Origin: CAYUIG01 sp964444685
GTDB lineage: Bacteria; Gemmatimonadota; Gemmatimonadetes; Longimicrobiales; RSA9
Reading direction: 5' to 3'
NCBI GenBank assembly: GCA_964444685.1
Contig: CAYUIG010000011.1
Location: 1-64,000, forward strand
Length of the DNA: 64,000 nt
Positions within the stretch are counted from its first letter, which is position 1, and each line of letters starts with the position of its first letter. The notes below the pieces were generated by a model that had not been told where the DNA came from, ran no database searches, and saw nothing but the letters and a program-made list of their open reading frames with translations. The translations under genes and the position numbers were made by a program. This document shows positions 30,817 through 40,717 of the stretch, piece after piece.

Positions 30817-32173
30817 AATTCGCAGAGCGGGCCGCAATCTCCTCCAGCCGCCTCTGAATCTCCTCGCCCGACAGCCAGCGGCCGCCCACAACGACCCCGG
30901 CATTCTGCCGCACCGCCGAGATGTTCTGGAGAGGATTGGCTTCGAGCAGGATGAGGTCGGCGCGCTTGCCGGGCTCGATCGTTCCGGCCTCCTCCATGAT
31001 GCCGAAGAAGCGCGCGACGTTGGCCGTACCGGACTGCAGGATCTCGTACGGTGTCATGCCGGCCTCGGCCATGATCTCGAGTTCGTTGTAGAGCGAGAAG
31101 CCGGGTACGCTGAAGAGCTGCGGCGCGTCGGTGCCCATGAGGATCGTCACACCTGCGTCGTTCAGCGCCTTGAGGATGCGCTTCCGCAGCTCGACCTCGC
31201 GCGCGGCGGCCTCGGGGATGGCGTTCCCCCGGATCTGATTCACGCTGTTCGTCCAGTTCTGAACCGCGTTGCGCGGCATATAGCGCAGCTCGGGCAGCGC
31301 GCTCAACTCCTCGACCGGCCGCGCGCCGCGGATCGTTGCCCAGAGCGCCATGGTCGGCACGACCGCGATGTTCGCCTCGCGCATGTCCGCGGCCAGCGCC
31401 GGGATGCGGCTCTCATCCGCAACGAGCGCGATGCGCGCGTTCCGCTCCTGCGGAGATGCCGCGCGCAGCGGCGAGTCGTCGGGCTCCATCGCGAGGATGT
31501 AGTTGTCCAGGTGGTCCACCGTGCCCTGCCTCGCCGCGATCGCAGCGTGCAAGCCGACGGCGTCCGGCACGTGTCCGCCGAACGGCATGTCGACCGCGCG
31601 CGATTCCTCCACGATCGCGTCGTACACCTCGCGGCTCAGCCCTTCCTGGATCTTCAGCAGGTCGTACCCGGCCTCCTTGTACGCGCGCACCTTCGTGCGG
31701 GCGGAGTCGGGTGTTGGCGTGTTGTTGCCCGCGAGCTGCGGTGCGCCGACCCAGAAGCGGGGGCCGATCAGTTCGTCGGCATTGATCCGCTCGCGCATCT
31801 GCAGATGGGACGGGTGTCCCTGCATGCCGCGCACGGTGAGCGCGCCGGCCGCGACGTACAGGAACAGCACATCCTCCACGAGCTGGCGGTTCGCGCCGTC
31901 CTGCGCGAGACCGGGCACGTGGCCGTGCATCTCCGCGAGTCCGGGAATCAGGTACTTGCCCGAGCCATCCACGCGGATGGCATCGGCGGGCACGGCCGTG
32001 CTCGCGGCCGGGCCGACGGCCTCGATCTTCCCGTCGCGCACGACCACCGTCTGCCTCTGAAGCAGCCGCTCGCCGACCATCGGGATGACGTTGACGTCGA
32101 CGAACGCGACCGGCTGCTGCGCGGCCGCGGGCGCTGCGACGAGCAGGAGCGGCAGCATCGAGCGGATCCTCAT
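30815..32173 (-). CDS. Exported amidohydrolase-family enzyme
   Basis: A 452-residue metal-dependent hydrolase with a signal peptide (MRIRSMLPLLLVAAPAAAQQ). Amidohydrolase marks are present: LIPGLAEMHGHV (the HxH metal pair), LLKIQEGL (a candidate bridging Lys), GGHVPDAVGLHAAI, TVDHLDNY, and GTDAPQLFS (metal Asp). The C-terminal region PGKRADLILLEANPLQNI is typical of imidazolonepropionase-like prolidases. The protein would act in the periplasm on a cyclic amide or dipeptide; substrate unknown. It is a single-gene unit separated from the RND operon by a strong stem-loop, and its stop lies in a palindrome. Confidence 0.88.
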   Translation of the reverse strand: MRIRSMLPLLLVAAPAAAQQPVAFVDVNVIPMVGERLLQRQTVVVRDGKIEAVGPAASTAVPADAIRVDGSGKYLIPGLAEMHGHVPGLAQDGANRQLVEDVLFLYVAAGALTVRGMQGHPSHLQMRERINADELIGPRFWVGAPQLAGNNTPTPDSARTKVRAYKEAGYDLLKIQEGLSREVYDAIVEESRAVDMPFGGHVPDAVGLHAAIAARQGTVDHLDNYILAMEPDDSPLRAASPQERNARIALVADESRIPALAADMREANIAVVPTMALWATIRGARPVEELSALPELRYMPRNAVQNWTNSVNQIRGNAIPEAAAREVELRKRILKALNDAGVTILMGTDAPQLFSVPGFSLYNELEIMAEAGMTPYEILQSGTANVARFFGIMEEAGTIEPGKRADLILLEANPLQNISAVRQNAGVVVGGRWLSGEEIQRRLEEIAARSAN

Positions 32174-32217
32174 GGCGAACCTCCTGGGTCGTGATCGAAA
32201 CGGCAGGATGCAGGAAC

Positions 32218-32253
32218 GCCGCCGGACCCGTCAAATCGTCGGGGTCCGGCGGC
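32218..32253 (-). terminator. Strong stem-loop after the RND operon
   Basis: A perfect 12-bp stem, GCCGCCGGACCC (32218-32229) with GGGTCCGGCGGC (32242-32253), and a 12-base loop. It lies 20 bases after the permease stop on the minus strand. No clear T-tract follows on that strand. Confidence 0.6.
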
Positions 32254-32273
32254 GCTCTTTCGGGGACGAAGCG

Positions 32274-35200
32274 TCAGTCGCCGCTCGCCTCGCGTACCTG
32301 CACTGTGGGCGTGGGTGCGGACGCCTTGGGCCGGCCCGTGACGAACGTGCGGAGCCGCTCGCCAGCACGGTTCATGATCACGTACGCGCTCGGGACCACG
32401 AACAGTGTGAGCAGCATCGAGAACGTGAGGCCGCCCACCACGGAGATCGCCAGCGGCTGCATCATCTCCGTCCCCTCGCCGATGCCAAGTGCGAGCGGCA
32501 GCATGCCGAAGGCGGTGGTGAGCGTGGTCATCATGATCGGGCGGAGCCGCACCGCACCCGCCTCGACCGCAGCCTCTTCCATGCTCGCGCCTTCGTCGCG
32601 CCGGCGGTGCTCGATGAAGTCGACGAGCAGGATCGCGTTGTTCACCACGATGCCCGCGAGCAGCACCACGCCGAGCAGCACCGGCGCCGAGAAGTCGGTG
32701 CCCGTCAGGTACAGGGCGAGCCCGACGCCGATCAGCGACAGCGGAATCGTCGTGATGATCACCAGCGGGTTGATGAAACTCTCGTACTGCACCGCGAGCA
32801 CCACGAAGACGAGGAAGATCGCGAGCAGCACCACGATCGTGAGCTGCCGGTTGCTCTCCTCAATGGCCTCCTGCTCGCCGCCGTAAATGATGTTGTAGCC
32901 GGCCGGCAGATCGAGCCCGGCCAGGCGCAGCCGGATCGAATCGTTCACCTCACCCACCGACGCGACCTCGGTGATCACGTCACCGGTCACACGGATGATG
33001 CGGTTCTGGTTCTCACGCGTGATGTCGGTCGGGCCCATCTTCGCCGTGACATCGGCAATGTCGCGCACGTAGATCGGGGACCCGCCCGCGCCACCGGGGA
33101 ACAGCGCAACCGAGCCAATGTCCTCTGGGCTCTGGAAGCGGTCCCTCGGAAGCATCACCCTGATGTCGTACTCGCGGTTGCCCTCCGTGTAGCGCGTCGC
33201 GACCGTGCCGTCCATCGCAGTACGCAGCGTCTGGCCGACCGTGGCCACGTTCAGCCCGAGATAGGACGCGCGCTCGCGGTCGAGCTCGATCGAGATGAGC
33301 GGACTCGCCTCGCTCGTCGACGGTTGCACGCCCTCGAGGCCGGGGATTCCCTGCACCCGGCGCATGATATCCTCGCCCAGCCGCTGGAGCTGGCCCAGGT
33401 CCTCCCCCTGCACCGTCAGTGCGACGTCGGAGCCGCTCGTCGACGTGCGGAGCCCACGGATCCGCGGCGGCCGCACGAACACGCGCGCGCCGGCGAAGCC
33501 GCGTTCCTCGATGCGCCGCTGGAGCTCCTGAACCCATGCGTCCGCACTGATGTCGCGCCCACTCGCACGTGCGAGCCGGATGGTGATGCTGCCGCGCCCG
33601 GCGAACTCCGCGGTGGACCCGCCGAAGAACATGCCGCCCGCCGTCGTGAACAGGTGCTCCACGTACGGCATCTCGCGGATCATCTGCTCGACTTCGTGCG
33701 TGATCTCGTTGGTCCGCTGAGCGGATGCGCCAGGAGGCAGGCGGACGAAGACACTGGCATTGCCGTCATCCACCTGCGGCAGGAACTCGAAGCCGAGATC
33801 CTGCGTGAGGTAGCGCGCCGAGAACAGCAGTGCGATGGCCGTAGCGAGCACGCCCCAGCGCCAGCGGATGACGCGCGGCGCGATCCTGCGGTAGCCGCGT
33901 CGCAGTCCGTTCACGGCGCCGTCGAACGCGCGGAAGAAGCGCCAATCGTGGATGCCGGTCGTGAAGCGCACCTTGGCGAGCTGCGCCGAGAGCATCGGCA
34001 CGACCGTGAGCGCCACCGTCAGCGACGCGATGATCGCGAAGCTGATGGTGAGAATCAGTTCCCGGAAGATGAGCGCGGACAGTCCACTGATCAGCAGGAA
34101 CGGCACGACCGCTGCCAGGTTCGTGGTCGTCGATGCGGTGACTGCAGCCGTCACCTCGGCCGCACCTTCGTGCGCCGCCTCATCGGCGTCCTCGTTCCCT
34201 TCCTCACGATGACGGAAGATGTTCTCGAGCATCACGATCGAGTTGTCGATCAGCATGCCGACGCCGAGTGCGAGGCCGCCGAGGGACATGATGTTCAGGG
34301 TCAGGTCGCCCAGACCCATCATCACGAACGTGGCAAGGATCGCGACCGGGATGGCCATGCCGACGACGAACGTCTTGCGCAGCGAGCCGAGGAACAGCAG
34401 CACGACCATCATCGCCAGGAACGCACCGCTCAGTGCGGCGTTGCGTACGGACGATACGGAGGTGCGGATGAAGTCGGCCTGGTTGTCGATGACCTCGAAG
34501 TGGATCTCATCGGGCACGAAGCCGCTCTCCGCGAGTTCCTGGAGGCGCTGGGACACGCCGTCCGCCACGACCACCGTATTCGCGTCGGGCTGCTTGCGGA
34601 TCGAGATCTTGACCGCCGGGATGTCGTCGAGGCGCGCCCAGAGGCGCTGCTCCCGGTGCGTGTCGCGCACGTCGGCAACTTCCGAGAGCGGGATGCGCGC
34701 GCCGCCCGGCACGTTGAGCACCAGGTTCCGCACGTCGTCGACGCTCTGGAACTTGCCCGTGGTCTTGCCGACGACCTCGCGGTCGGGCGCGGAGATGCGG
34801 CCGGCCGCCACGTCCTGGTTCGCGGCGCGCAGCCCATCGATGATCTGCGACACCGTGAGGTTGTAGGAGCGGAGCCGCTCCTGGTCGAGCACGACCTGGA
34901 TCTCGCGCTGGAGTCCGCCCGAGATATCGACCGAGGCCACACCTTCGATCGTGAGGAGTTGAGGCCGCAGCCGGTAGTCCACCCAGTCGCGCAGCTCGAT
35001 CAGGCCGAGCCGTGCCGAGGAGAACGCGGCCTCGAAGATCGGAGACTGCGACGGATCGAACTTGAAGATCGTCGGCGGATCCGCTTCTTCGGGAAGCTGC
35101 GAGCGTACGCGCTCGAGGTTCTTCGCCGCGTCCTGAAGCGCAAAATCGACGTCGGTGCCGTACTTGAAGAACAGGTTGACGCCGACGCGGCCTTCCTGCA

Positions 35201-35474
35201 CCTCCGTCTCGATGCGCGTGAGATCCTCGGTCGGGGCGAGTGCGGCCTCCAGCCGTTTCGCGACCGTCTCCTCCAGCACCTCCGGCGCGACACCGCGGTT
35301 GGTCACACCCGCGCGTACCTGCGGATAGACGATGTTCGGCAGCAGGTCGAGCGGCAGGCCGGACAGGAAGAACAGCCCGAGCACGACGACCACCGACGTG
35401 AGCATGATCGTGCCGATCGGCCGCACGATCGAGAAGCTGGGCAACCCGCGACGGGTGCCTTTCGCCTTGGCCAT
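32274..35474 (-). CDS. RND efflux permease (AcrB/MexF-type)
   Basis: A 1066-residue RND transporter with twelve helices and two large periplasmic loops. It opens IVRPIGTIMLTSVVVVLGLF. Helix 4 carries GGLALGVGMLIDNSIVMLEN, with the proton-relay Asp; the second Asp of the AcrB pair is Asn here, as in many HAE-like relatives. The last third repeats the fold (VQYESFINPLVIITTIPLSL, LAGIVVNNAILLVDFI). It pumps drugs or other amphiphiles with proton exchange. It starts two bases after the adaptor stop and ends before a strong stem-loop, completing a TolC, adaptor and permease operon. Drug range cannot be predicted. Confidence 0.95.
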   Translation of the reverse strand: MAKAKGTRRGLPSFSIVRPIGTIMLTSVVVVLGLFFLSGLPLDLLPNIVYPQVRAGVTNRGVAPEVLEETVAKRLEAALAPTEDLTRIETEVQEGRVGVNLFFKYGTDVDFALQDAAKNLERVRSQLPEEADPPTIFKFDPSQSPIFEAAFSSARLGLIELRDWVDYRLRPQLLTIEGVASVDISGGLQREIQVVLDQERLRSYNLTVSQIIDGLRAANQDVAAGRISAPDREVVGKTTGKFQSVDDVRNLVLNVPGGARIPLSEVADVRDTHREQRLWARLDDIPAVKISIRKQPDANTVVVADGVSQRLQELAESGFVPDEIHFEVIDNQADFIRTSVSSVRNAALSGAFLAMMVVLLFLGSLRKTFVVGMAIPVAILATFVMMGLGDLTLNIMSLGGLALGVGMLIDNSIVMLENIFRHREEGNEDADEAAHEGAAEVTAAVTASTTTNLAAVVPFLLISGLSALIFRELILTISFAIIASLTVALTVVPMLSAQLAKVRFTTGIHDWRFFRAFDGAVNGLRRGYRRIAPRVIRWRWGVLATAIALLFSARYLTQDLGFEFLPQVDDGNASVFVRLPPGASAQRTNEITHEVEQMIREMPYVEHLFTTAGGMFFGGSTAEFAGRGSITIRLARASGRDISADAWVQELQRRIEERGFAGARVFVRPPRIRGLRTSTSGSDVALTVQGEDLGQLQRLGEDIMRRVQGIPGLEGVQPSTSEASPLISIELDRERASYLGLNVATVGQTLRTAMDGTVATRYTEGNREYDIRVMLPRDRFQSPEDIGSVALFPGGAGGSPIYVRDIADVTAKMGPTDITRENQNRIIRVTGDVITEVASVGEVNDSIRLRLAGLDLPAGYNIIYGGEQEAIEESNRQLTIVVLLAIFLVFVVLAVQYESFINPLVIITTIPLSLIGVGLALYLTGTDFSAPVLLGVVLLAGIVVNNAILLVDFIEHRRRDEGASMEEAAVEAGAVRLRPIMMTTLTTAFGMLPLALGIGEGTEMMQPLAISVVGGLTFSMLLTLFVVPSAYVIMNRAGERLRTFVTGRPKASAPTPTVQVREASGD

Positions 35475-35476
35475 CG

Positions 35477-36580
35477 CTACCTCCCCGGCTGTACGGCCGG
35501 CGGTTCCGCCGCCCTCGCAGCCGCCTCGACGACGCGCACGAGCGAGCCGTCCCGCAACTCGTTCACACCGAACGTTACGATCTGCTCGCCCGCCTCGAGG
35601 CCCTGGAGCACCTCGACACGTCCTTCGGATGTCATGCCCACGCGCACGGGCCGACGCTCGACGCGGTCGGCATCGAAAACGAACACCGCCTCGGCACCCG
35701 CGGTCCCCACGATCGCGGAGGCGGGAATCAGCAGCACATCCTCGCGCGCCGACAGGTTGAACGTCGCGCGCGCGAGGAAGCCGGGACGCGCGGTCTGGGT
35801 CGCAGCGCCCTGAAGCGCGACCTCGACGGGCACGAGGCGCGTCGCCGGGTCAGCCGTCGGGAATACGCGTCGCACGCGGCCGGCGAACGCCTGCGCAGGG
35901 AACGCATCGAGGCGGACCTCGACGATCGCGCCCGGCTGGATCTCGACGACGTCCAGCTCCGACACGCGCACGCGCACGACCATCGTCGACACATCCGCGA
36001 TCTCGAAGAGCCGCGTCTGCACGCCGACGATGTCACCGGCTTCGACGGCCTTCACCGTGACCACACCCGCGATCGGCGAGCGCACGGTCGCGTATCCGGC
36101 ACGCGTACGGAGCTGTTCGACCTGCGCGGTCGCCGCCGCGAGGTTGGCGCGGTCACGTTCGTACTCCGCGGCCGTGAGCACCTGACGCTCGTACAGCCGC
36201 TCGGCGCGCTCCCATGCCGCGGTCGCCACCTCGAGCGCCGCCTCCGCGCTGCGGAGCTGCGCGGCGATCTCGCGGTCGTCGAGCGTAGCGAGCACCTGGC
36301 CCACGCGCACCACATCGCTCTCTTCGACCTCGACCGTGCGCAGCGCGCCCGCGATCTGGCTGTTGACGCCGACCGTCCGGATCGGCTCGACCACGCCCGA
36401 CACCGTGACCGACCGCGCGATCCGGCCGGGCGCGACGGTCGCGACCTCGACGGGCACGATGCGCGGCTGCATGTCGGGTCCGCCCGTGGACGCGGCCGCA
36501 TTGTTGTCTCCGCGGCATCCGCCGGCGATCATCACCAGCAGTGCCATACCACCCAGCAAACGCCTGCTCTGCATCCTCAT
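35477..36580 (-). CDS. RND periplasmic adaptor (membrane-fusion lipoprotein)
   Basis: A 367-residue adaptor with a lipoprotein signal (LLGGMALLVMIAGGCRG, Cys about 20). Domains in order: beta-barrel start (VEVATVAPGRIARSVTVSGV), lipoyl halves (GVNSQIAGALRTVEVEESD; GYATVRSPIAGVVTVKAVEA), a coiled-coil hairpin (about residues 100-155), a beta-barrel and a membrane-proximal domain (VFVFDADRVERRPVRVGM). It links the RND pump to the TolC-like channel. The ATG at 36580 follows GGGG, and another ATG lies two codons later. It lies 31 bases after the channel gene and two bases before the pump gene. Confidence 0.93.
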   Translation of the reverse strand: MRMQSRRLLGGMALLVMIAGGCRGDNNAAASTGGPDMQPRIVPVEVATVAPGRIARSVTVSGVVEPIRTVGVNSQIAGALRTVEVEESDVVRVGQVLATLDDREIAAQLRSAEAALEVATAAWERAERLYERQVLTAAEYERDRANLAAATAQVEQLRTRAGYATVRSPIAGVVTVKAVEAGDIVGVQTRLFEIADVSTMVVRVRVSELDVVEIQPGAIVEVRLDAFPAQAFAGRVRRVFPTADPATRLVPVEVALQGAATQTARPGFLARATFNLSAREDVLLIPASAIVGTAGAEAVFVFDADRVERRPVRVGMTSEGRVEVLQGLEAGEQIVTFGVNELRDGSLVRVVEAAARAAEPPAVQPGR

Positions 36581-36611
36581 CCCCGTGAAGGCGTGGGGCC
36601 GGTGAACCGGC

Positions 36612-37913
36612 TCACCTCGCGCCAAGATCCTGTCCGAGTACGGCTTCCAGTTGTGCGACCGCGACGCCGAGCTGCTGGCGCGCACGCACCTGCGCGGCCT
36701 CGGCGTCCGAAAGTGCAACCTGCGATGTGATCAGCTCGAGAATCGTTGCCGCACCGAACTGGTAACGCTCCTCCTGCACCCGCAGGTCTTCGCGCGCCAG
36801 CTCGACCGCACGATCCGCAATGGCGACCCGTCGCTCCGCCGATTCGATGCGCGCCGCCGCGTCGCGCGCGGCCAGCCGTGCACCGATCTCCGCATCGCGC
36901 GCGCGTGCTTCCGCCGTACGCATTTCGGCGTTCGCGCGTGCCAGCTGCGCTTCCCGCTGGAGTCCGTTGAACACCGGCAGCGAGGCGGTGATGCGCAGGT
37001 TCCAGCTCCGATCCTGCGGCGGCCATTCGAAGGAGAACCAGTCGTAGCCGCCCGTCGCACGCACCGTCGGGATGTACGAGGTCGCCGAAACGAAGCGGTC
37101 CGCGCGGCTCTCATCGTATGCCGCCCGCGCACTCACGGCCGCCGGCGAGGCGGAGACGGCCATGGATTCGAGAGACGGAGCGTCCGGAAGGTCCGGCGCC
37201 TGCACCGGCAGCGACGTGTCCGCCGGCTGCACCTCCTCCTCGAGGCCGACCTGCCGGCCGAGCTCGAGGCGCGCGGTGCGCAGCGCGGTCTCCGCATCCA
37301 CAACCGCGAGCTCCGCGTTGCTCAGCTCCAGCTCGGCGCGCAGCACATCGGAACGCGTCGCCGTGCCGACATCGAGGCGCGTGCGCGCGAACTCGAGCTG
37401 TTGCTGCGCACGCTCGAGACGCTGCCGCGCCACCGCGAGCAGGCGGTCCGCGGCCGTCGCTTCGTAATACGCAGCCTTCGTGTCGAGGATCGTCAGGAAT
37501 CGCTGTGCACGACGCGACGCTTCCGCCGAACGCACCTGCGCGCTCGCGCTCCGGTACTGCGCGAGCTTCCGTCCGCCGGTGAAGATGTCGTAGCCGAACT
37601 GCGACTGCGCCGAGTAGCTCTCCGACACGAGCCGCCCCGTCGCCTGGTCGAAGCGCTGGTTGCTCGAGTTCGAATAGGACGAGTTGACGGTCAGGCTCGG
37701 CAGGAAGGCCCCCTTCGCCTGGAGCAGCGTCGCTTCGGCGTTGTCGAGCTGACCCTCCGCCGCCACCGCGTCGGGGTGATAGAGGAGGGCTCGCTCGATC
37801 GCTTCATCGAGGCCGATCGCCGGGACCTCCTGCGCGCCTGCCGGCGCCAAACCGGCCAGCAGCAGAACGGCCGGCAGGCAAACCCGCCCGGCCGACCTCC
37901 GAACTAGTATCAC
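36612..37913 (-). CDS. TolC-family channel of the RND operon
   Basis: A 433-residue outer-membrane efflux protein. The signal peptide (LPAVLLLAGLAPAGAQ) is followed by two related halves: IGLDEAIERALLYHPDAVAA, AKGAFLPSLTVNSSYS and RTRLDVGTATRSDVLRAELE; then SYIPTVRATGGYDWFSF and RYQFGAATILELITSQVALS. The GTG at 37913 is the best start; upstream sequence in this frame lacks coding character. It is the first gene of the RND operon and provides the outer-membrane duct. It is the second TolC-like gene in the window, different from the one in the ABC operon. Confidence 0.92.
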   Translation of the reverse strand: MILVRRSAGRVCLPAVLLLAGLAPAGAQEVPAIGLDEAIERALLYHPDAVAAEGQLDNAEATLLQAKGAFLPSLTVNSSYSNSSNQRFDQATGRLVSESYSAQSQFGYDIFTGGRKLAQYRSASAQVRSAEASRRAQRFLTILDTKAAYYEATAADRLLAVARQRLERAQQQLEFARTRLDVGTATRSDVLRAELELSNAELAVVDAETALRTARLELGRQVGLEEEVQPADTSLPVQAPDLPDAPSLESMAVSASPAAVSARAAYDESRADRFVSATSYIPTVRATGGYDWFSFEWPPQDRSWNLRITASLPVFNGLQREAQLARANAEMRTAEARARDAEIGARLAARDAAARIESAERRVAIADRAVELAREDLRVQEERYQFGAATILELITSQVALSDAEAAQVRARQQLGVAVAQLEAVLGQDLGAR

Positions 37914-38050
37914 GGCAGCACCTTCGCCGAAGTCATCATGGACAGATGAAAAAGACGCCCGGACCGGCCCGCGCGTTGGCGTTTCGGCTCCGGCGCCACC
38001 ATTGAAACCGCATGGGGGGCCCGGGGTTCCGCCCGGGTCTGAAGTGAGGG

Positions 38051-38368
38051 TTATCCGCGCAGGAACCCGCGCAGCCCGAGGAACAGGAAGACCAGATTGG
38101 CTGCCACCGACAGCCAGGCCACCAACCGTGGCTGCGGCCGCGGGACCGTCCGAGCGGCCATGAAGCTCAGGATCGCGCCGACGAGATTGACGGGCAGCAG
38201 GCCGACGAGGATGGGTACGGCCACGTACGCAGCCAGCGGCGGATGACCGCCCGGCGCGACCCATGACACGATGATGATGGCCGCCCAGCCGAGAACGGCG
38301 GCGCCCACGCAGATGATCCCCGCCCAGAACCTTCTCACGCTTCCCCCGTTCGAGTCGGATGTCGCCAT
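38051..38368 (-). CDS. Small membrane protein of unknown function
   Basis: A 105-residue protein with three hydrophobic helices: FWAGIICVGAAVLGWAAIII, AYVAVPILVGLLPVNLVGAI and LVAWLSVAANLVFLFLGLRG. The ATG at 38368 (MATSDSNGG) is chosen over a longer form whose extra residues are Gly/Arg-rich. It diverges from the membrane TPR gene, with 57 bases between start codons, and converges on nothing; a GC-rich hairpin with CCCGGG arms lies after its stop. No family is recognised and no catalytic residues are apparent. Confidence 0.65.
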   Translation of the reverse strand: MATSDSNGGSVRRFWAGIICVGAAVLGWAAIIIVSWVAPGGHPPLAAYVAVPILVGLLPVNLVGAILSFMAARTVPRPQPRLVAWLSVAANLVFLFLGLRGFLRG

Positions 38369-38425
38369 GGCGCCCCGGCCGTGCCGATTGCATCCTAGCG
38401 GGGACCTCCCTCCCCCGGACACCCC

Positions 38426-40711
38426 ATGAGCCGTCTCGACGACCTGATTCGCGAGCTGCGCCGCCGCAAGGTCGTGCGGGTGGCGATCGCCTATGCGGCG
38501 GCCGCCTTCGTCGTGCTCCAGGCCGCGGACATCATCCTGCCCGGCCTCGGAATGGACTCGGCGATGCGACTCGTCATCATGCTCGTCGCCGTCGGCTTCC
38601 CGCTGGCCATCGGACTTTCATGGGCGTTCGATGCCGACCGCTCCGGCATCCGGCGCACGCCCGACGCACCGGGCCGACGCACTTCGCTGTTCGTGCCGGT
38701 TGCGGCCGCCTCGCTGCTCGTGGTCGTCGTCGCCGCCGGATGGAGGTTGCTGCGTGACGACGGTGCGGCTGACACCGAGCTGGATCCAAGACTCGTCGCC
38801 GTCATCCCGTTCCGCGTCAGTGCGGATGCATCGCTCGAGTATCTGCGCGAGGGCATGGTCGACCTGCTCGGGGCGACGCTTACCGGAGAGAGCGGCCCGC
38901 GCGCGGCGGATCCCCGCACCACGCTGAGTGCGTGGCGACGGGTGGTCGAGTCGGAGGATCAGGACCTCACGCCCGAGGAAGCACTCGGTGTGGCGCGCAT
39001 GATTGGCGCGGGGAACGTGTTGCTCGGGTCGGTGGTGGGCAGCACATCGCGACTCACAATGACCGCGCGCATCGTAGCGCTCCCATCGGGTCGCGAGGGT
39101 CCCGAAGCACACGCGGAAGGACCCGCCGACAGCCTGTCGGTGCTCGTGGACCGCATCACCGCGCAGCTGCTCTCGCTGCAGGCGGGCGAAACATCGAATC
39201 GGCTCGCAGGATTCACGAGCACGTCGCTGCCCGCTGTGCGCGCGTACCTGCGCGGACAGGCGCACTACCGGCGGGCCAACTTTCCCGAAGCCGCGCGCGC
39301 ATTCGATGACGCGCTGCAGCTCGACTCGACGTTCGCACTCGCCGCGCTGGGGCTGTCCCTCGTATCGAACTGGTTCGGTACCGACGTGCCGCTTCGGGAT
39401 CGGGCGGGCGAGCTGGCAGAGCGATTCCGCGACCGCCTCGCGCCGGCGGATCGCGCGATCCTCGACGCGCGCATGCTGAGCGGCCGCGTGTCGGTCCGGG
39501 AAGAGGTCGACGCGTGGGAGCGCACTACCGAGCGCTATCCCGACCGCCCCGAAGCGTGGTTCACGCTCGGCGACGTTCTCCTCCATTCCGGCCGCGCAGC
39601 CGAGGAGCCGGATCTGGAGAGGCGCTGGAAGGACGCATTCGATCGCACGCTGCAGCTCGACTCCAGCTTCACGCCGGCACTCATTCACCTCATCGATGCG
39701 GCACTGGTCGTCGACGCGCAGCACGAGGCAGATACAACGGAGTTCCGCAGGCTCTATGCGCTGCTCGAGCGCCGCGAGACCTCTCCCGCAGCGGCGGAGC
39801 TGAGGCGTTCCCTGCGTTTCATCGACACCGCGGCCGCGCGCGTCAGGCGCGATACGCTCGACCGCATCGGTACGATCCAACTCCTGTTCATCGCGATAAG
39901 GCCGCTCGTTTCGACCGCCCCGATCGACGACACCGAGCGCGCCGCCGAGGTCCTGGTGCAGCGAACCCTCGACGACCCGAACGTGTCGGATCCCGCGCTG
40001 TGGCAGACCACCTTGTTCGCGCTCAACGACCTTGGCCGACCGGCGGCGGCCAGAACGATCCTGGAGCGTGCGATCGAGCGGGCACCGGATCCGGCGCCGT
40101 GGCTCGCCGAGGCGATCGACTTCGCGTTGTTGGCAGGCGGCGACAGCACCTTCGCGGAGGCCGCAGCCGAACGCATCGCCCACGTCGACCACCCGTTCGC
40201 TCTGTGCGCGGCCGGGCGGTGGCGTGCGTGGACGGGCCGTCCGATCGAAGAGCAGGCCGCACGTCTCGAGGCACGCGGGATGCTTGCGGATTCTCTGTGT
40301 GCGGAGCTCATCCGTACTACACACTCCGTCGTTACGAACGCGGCGGACCGGAGCACGCGACTCGCAAGCCTCGATGCGAAGGTGAGAGCGGGCCCGCCCA
40401 TCCTGGCGTACGGCGGCGAGCTGCTGCTGATCAACCTCACGCTTGCGCGGCTGCACGAGGCGATGGGAGACGACGCCGCAGCCCTGCGGGCCATCCGTCG
40501 CAGACCCTCCGGGTTCGACGGGCATCGATGGTTCGCCGAAGCGCTCGAGTACGAGGGCCGCCTGGCCGCTGCGACCGGCGACCGCGACACCGCCATACGC
40601 GCACTGTCACGCTGGCTCGAGCTGCGCAGCCGCGCAGAGCCGTCGTTTCAACCGAGGATCGACAATGTGCGAGCCGAACTGGCCCGCCTGACGGCCGAAT
40701 CGAACCGCTGA
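38426..40711 (+). CDS. Membrane-anchored TPR protein, first paralogue
   Basis: A 761-residue protein with a cytosolic RRRK start, two helices (about residues 18-65: VAIAYAAAAFVVLQAADIIL, then LVIMLVAVGFPLAIGLSWAF) and a third near 88-106. A domain of about 130 residues follows (VAVIPFRVSADASLEYLREG), like the TolB/FlgO-type domain of adenylate-cyclase-like proteins, then many TPR-like repeats to the end (PEAARAFDDALQLDSTFALA). This form, with no kinase or cyclase domain, is abundant in Gemmatimonadota. It probably binds partner proteins at the membrane. The gene at 53790-55514 is a paralogue with the same layout. Role unknown. Confidence 0.8.
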   Translation: MSRLDDLIRELRRRKVVRVAIAYAAAAFVVLQAADIILPGLGMDSAMRLVIMLVAVGFPLAIGLSWAFDADRSGIRRTPDAPGRRTSLFVPVAAASLLVVVVAAGWRLLRDDGAADTELDPRLVAVIPFRVSADASLEYLREGMVDLLGATLTGESGPRAADPRTTLSAWRRVVESEDQDLTPEEALGVARMIGAGNVLLGSVVGSTSRLTMTARIVALPSGREGPEAHAEGPADSLSVLVDRITAQLLSLQAGETSNRLAGFTSTSLPAVRAYLRGQAHYRRANFPEAARAFDDALQLDSTFALAALGLSLVSNWFGTDVPLRDRAGELAERFRDRLAPADRAILDARMLSGRVSVREEVDAWERTTERYPDRPEAWFTLGDVLLHSGRAAEEPDLERRWKDAFDRTLQLDSSFTPALIHLIDAALVVDAQHEADTTEFRRLYALLERRETSPAAAELRRSLRFIDTAAARVRRDTLDRIGTIQLLFIAIRPLVSTAPIDDTERAAEVLVQRTLDDPNVSDPALWQTTLFALNDLGRPAAARTILERAIERAPDPAPWLAEAIDFALLAGGDSTFAEAAAERIAHVDHPFALCAAGRWRAWTGRPIEEQAARLEARGMLADSLCAELIRTTHSVVTNAADRSTRLASLDAKVRAGPPILAYGGELLLINLTLARLHEAMGDDAAALRAIRRRPSGFDGHRWFAEALEYEGRLAAATGDRDTAIRALSRWLELRSRAEPSFQPRIDNVRAELARLTAESNR

Positions 40712-40717
40712 GCCGGT

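Noticed and set aside
32085..35813. A 1242-codon open frame on the plus strand
   Set aside because: It is antisense to the RND permease and adaptor, is composed mainly of Arg, Asp, His and Gln, and shows no domain. Such shadows are common in G+C-rich DNA.
36651..37907. A 418-codon open frame on the plus strand
   Set aside because: It is antisense to the TolC-like gene of the RND operon and rich in Arg and His, without any motif.
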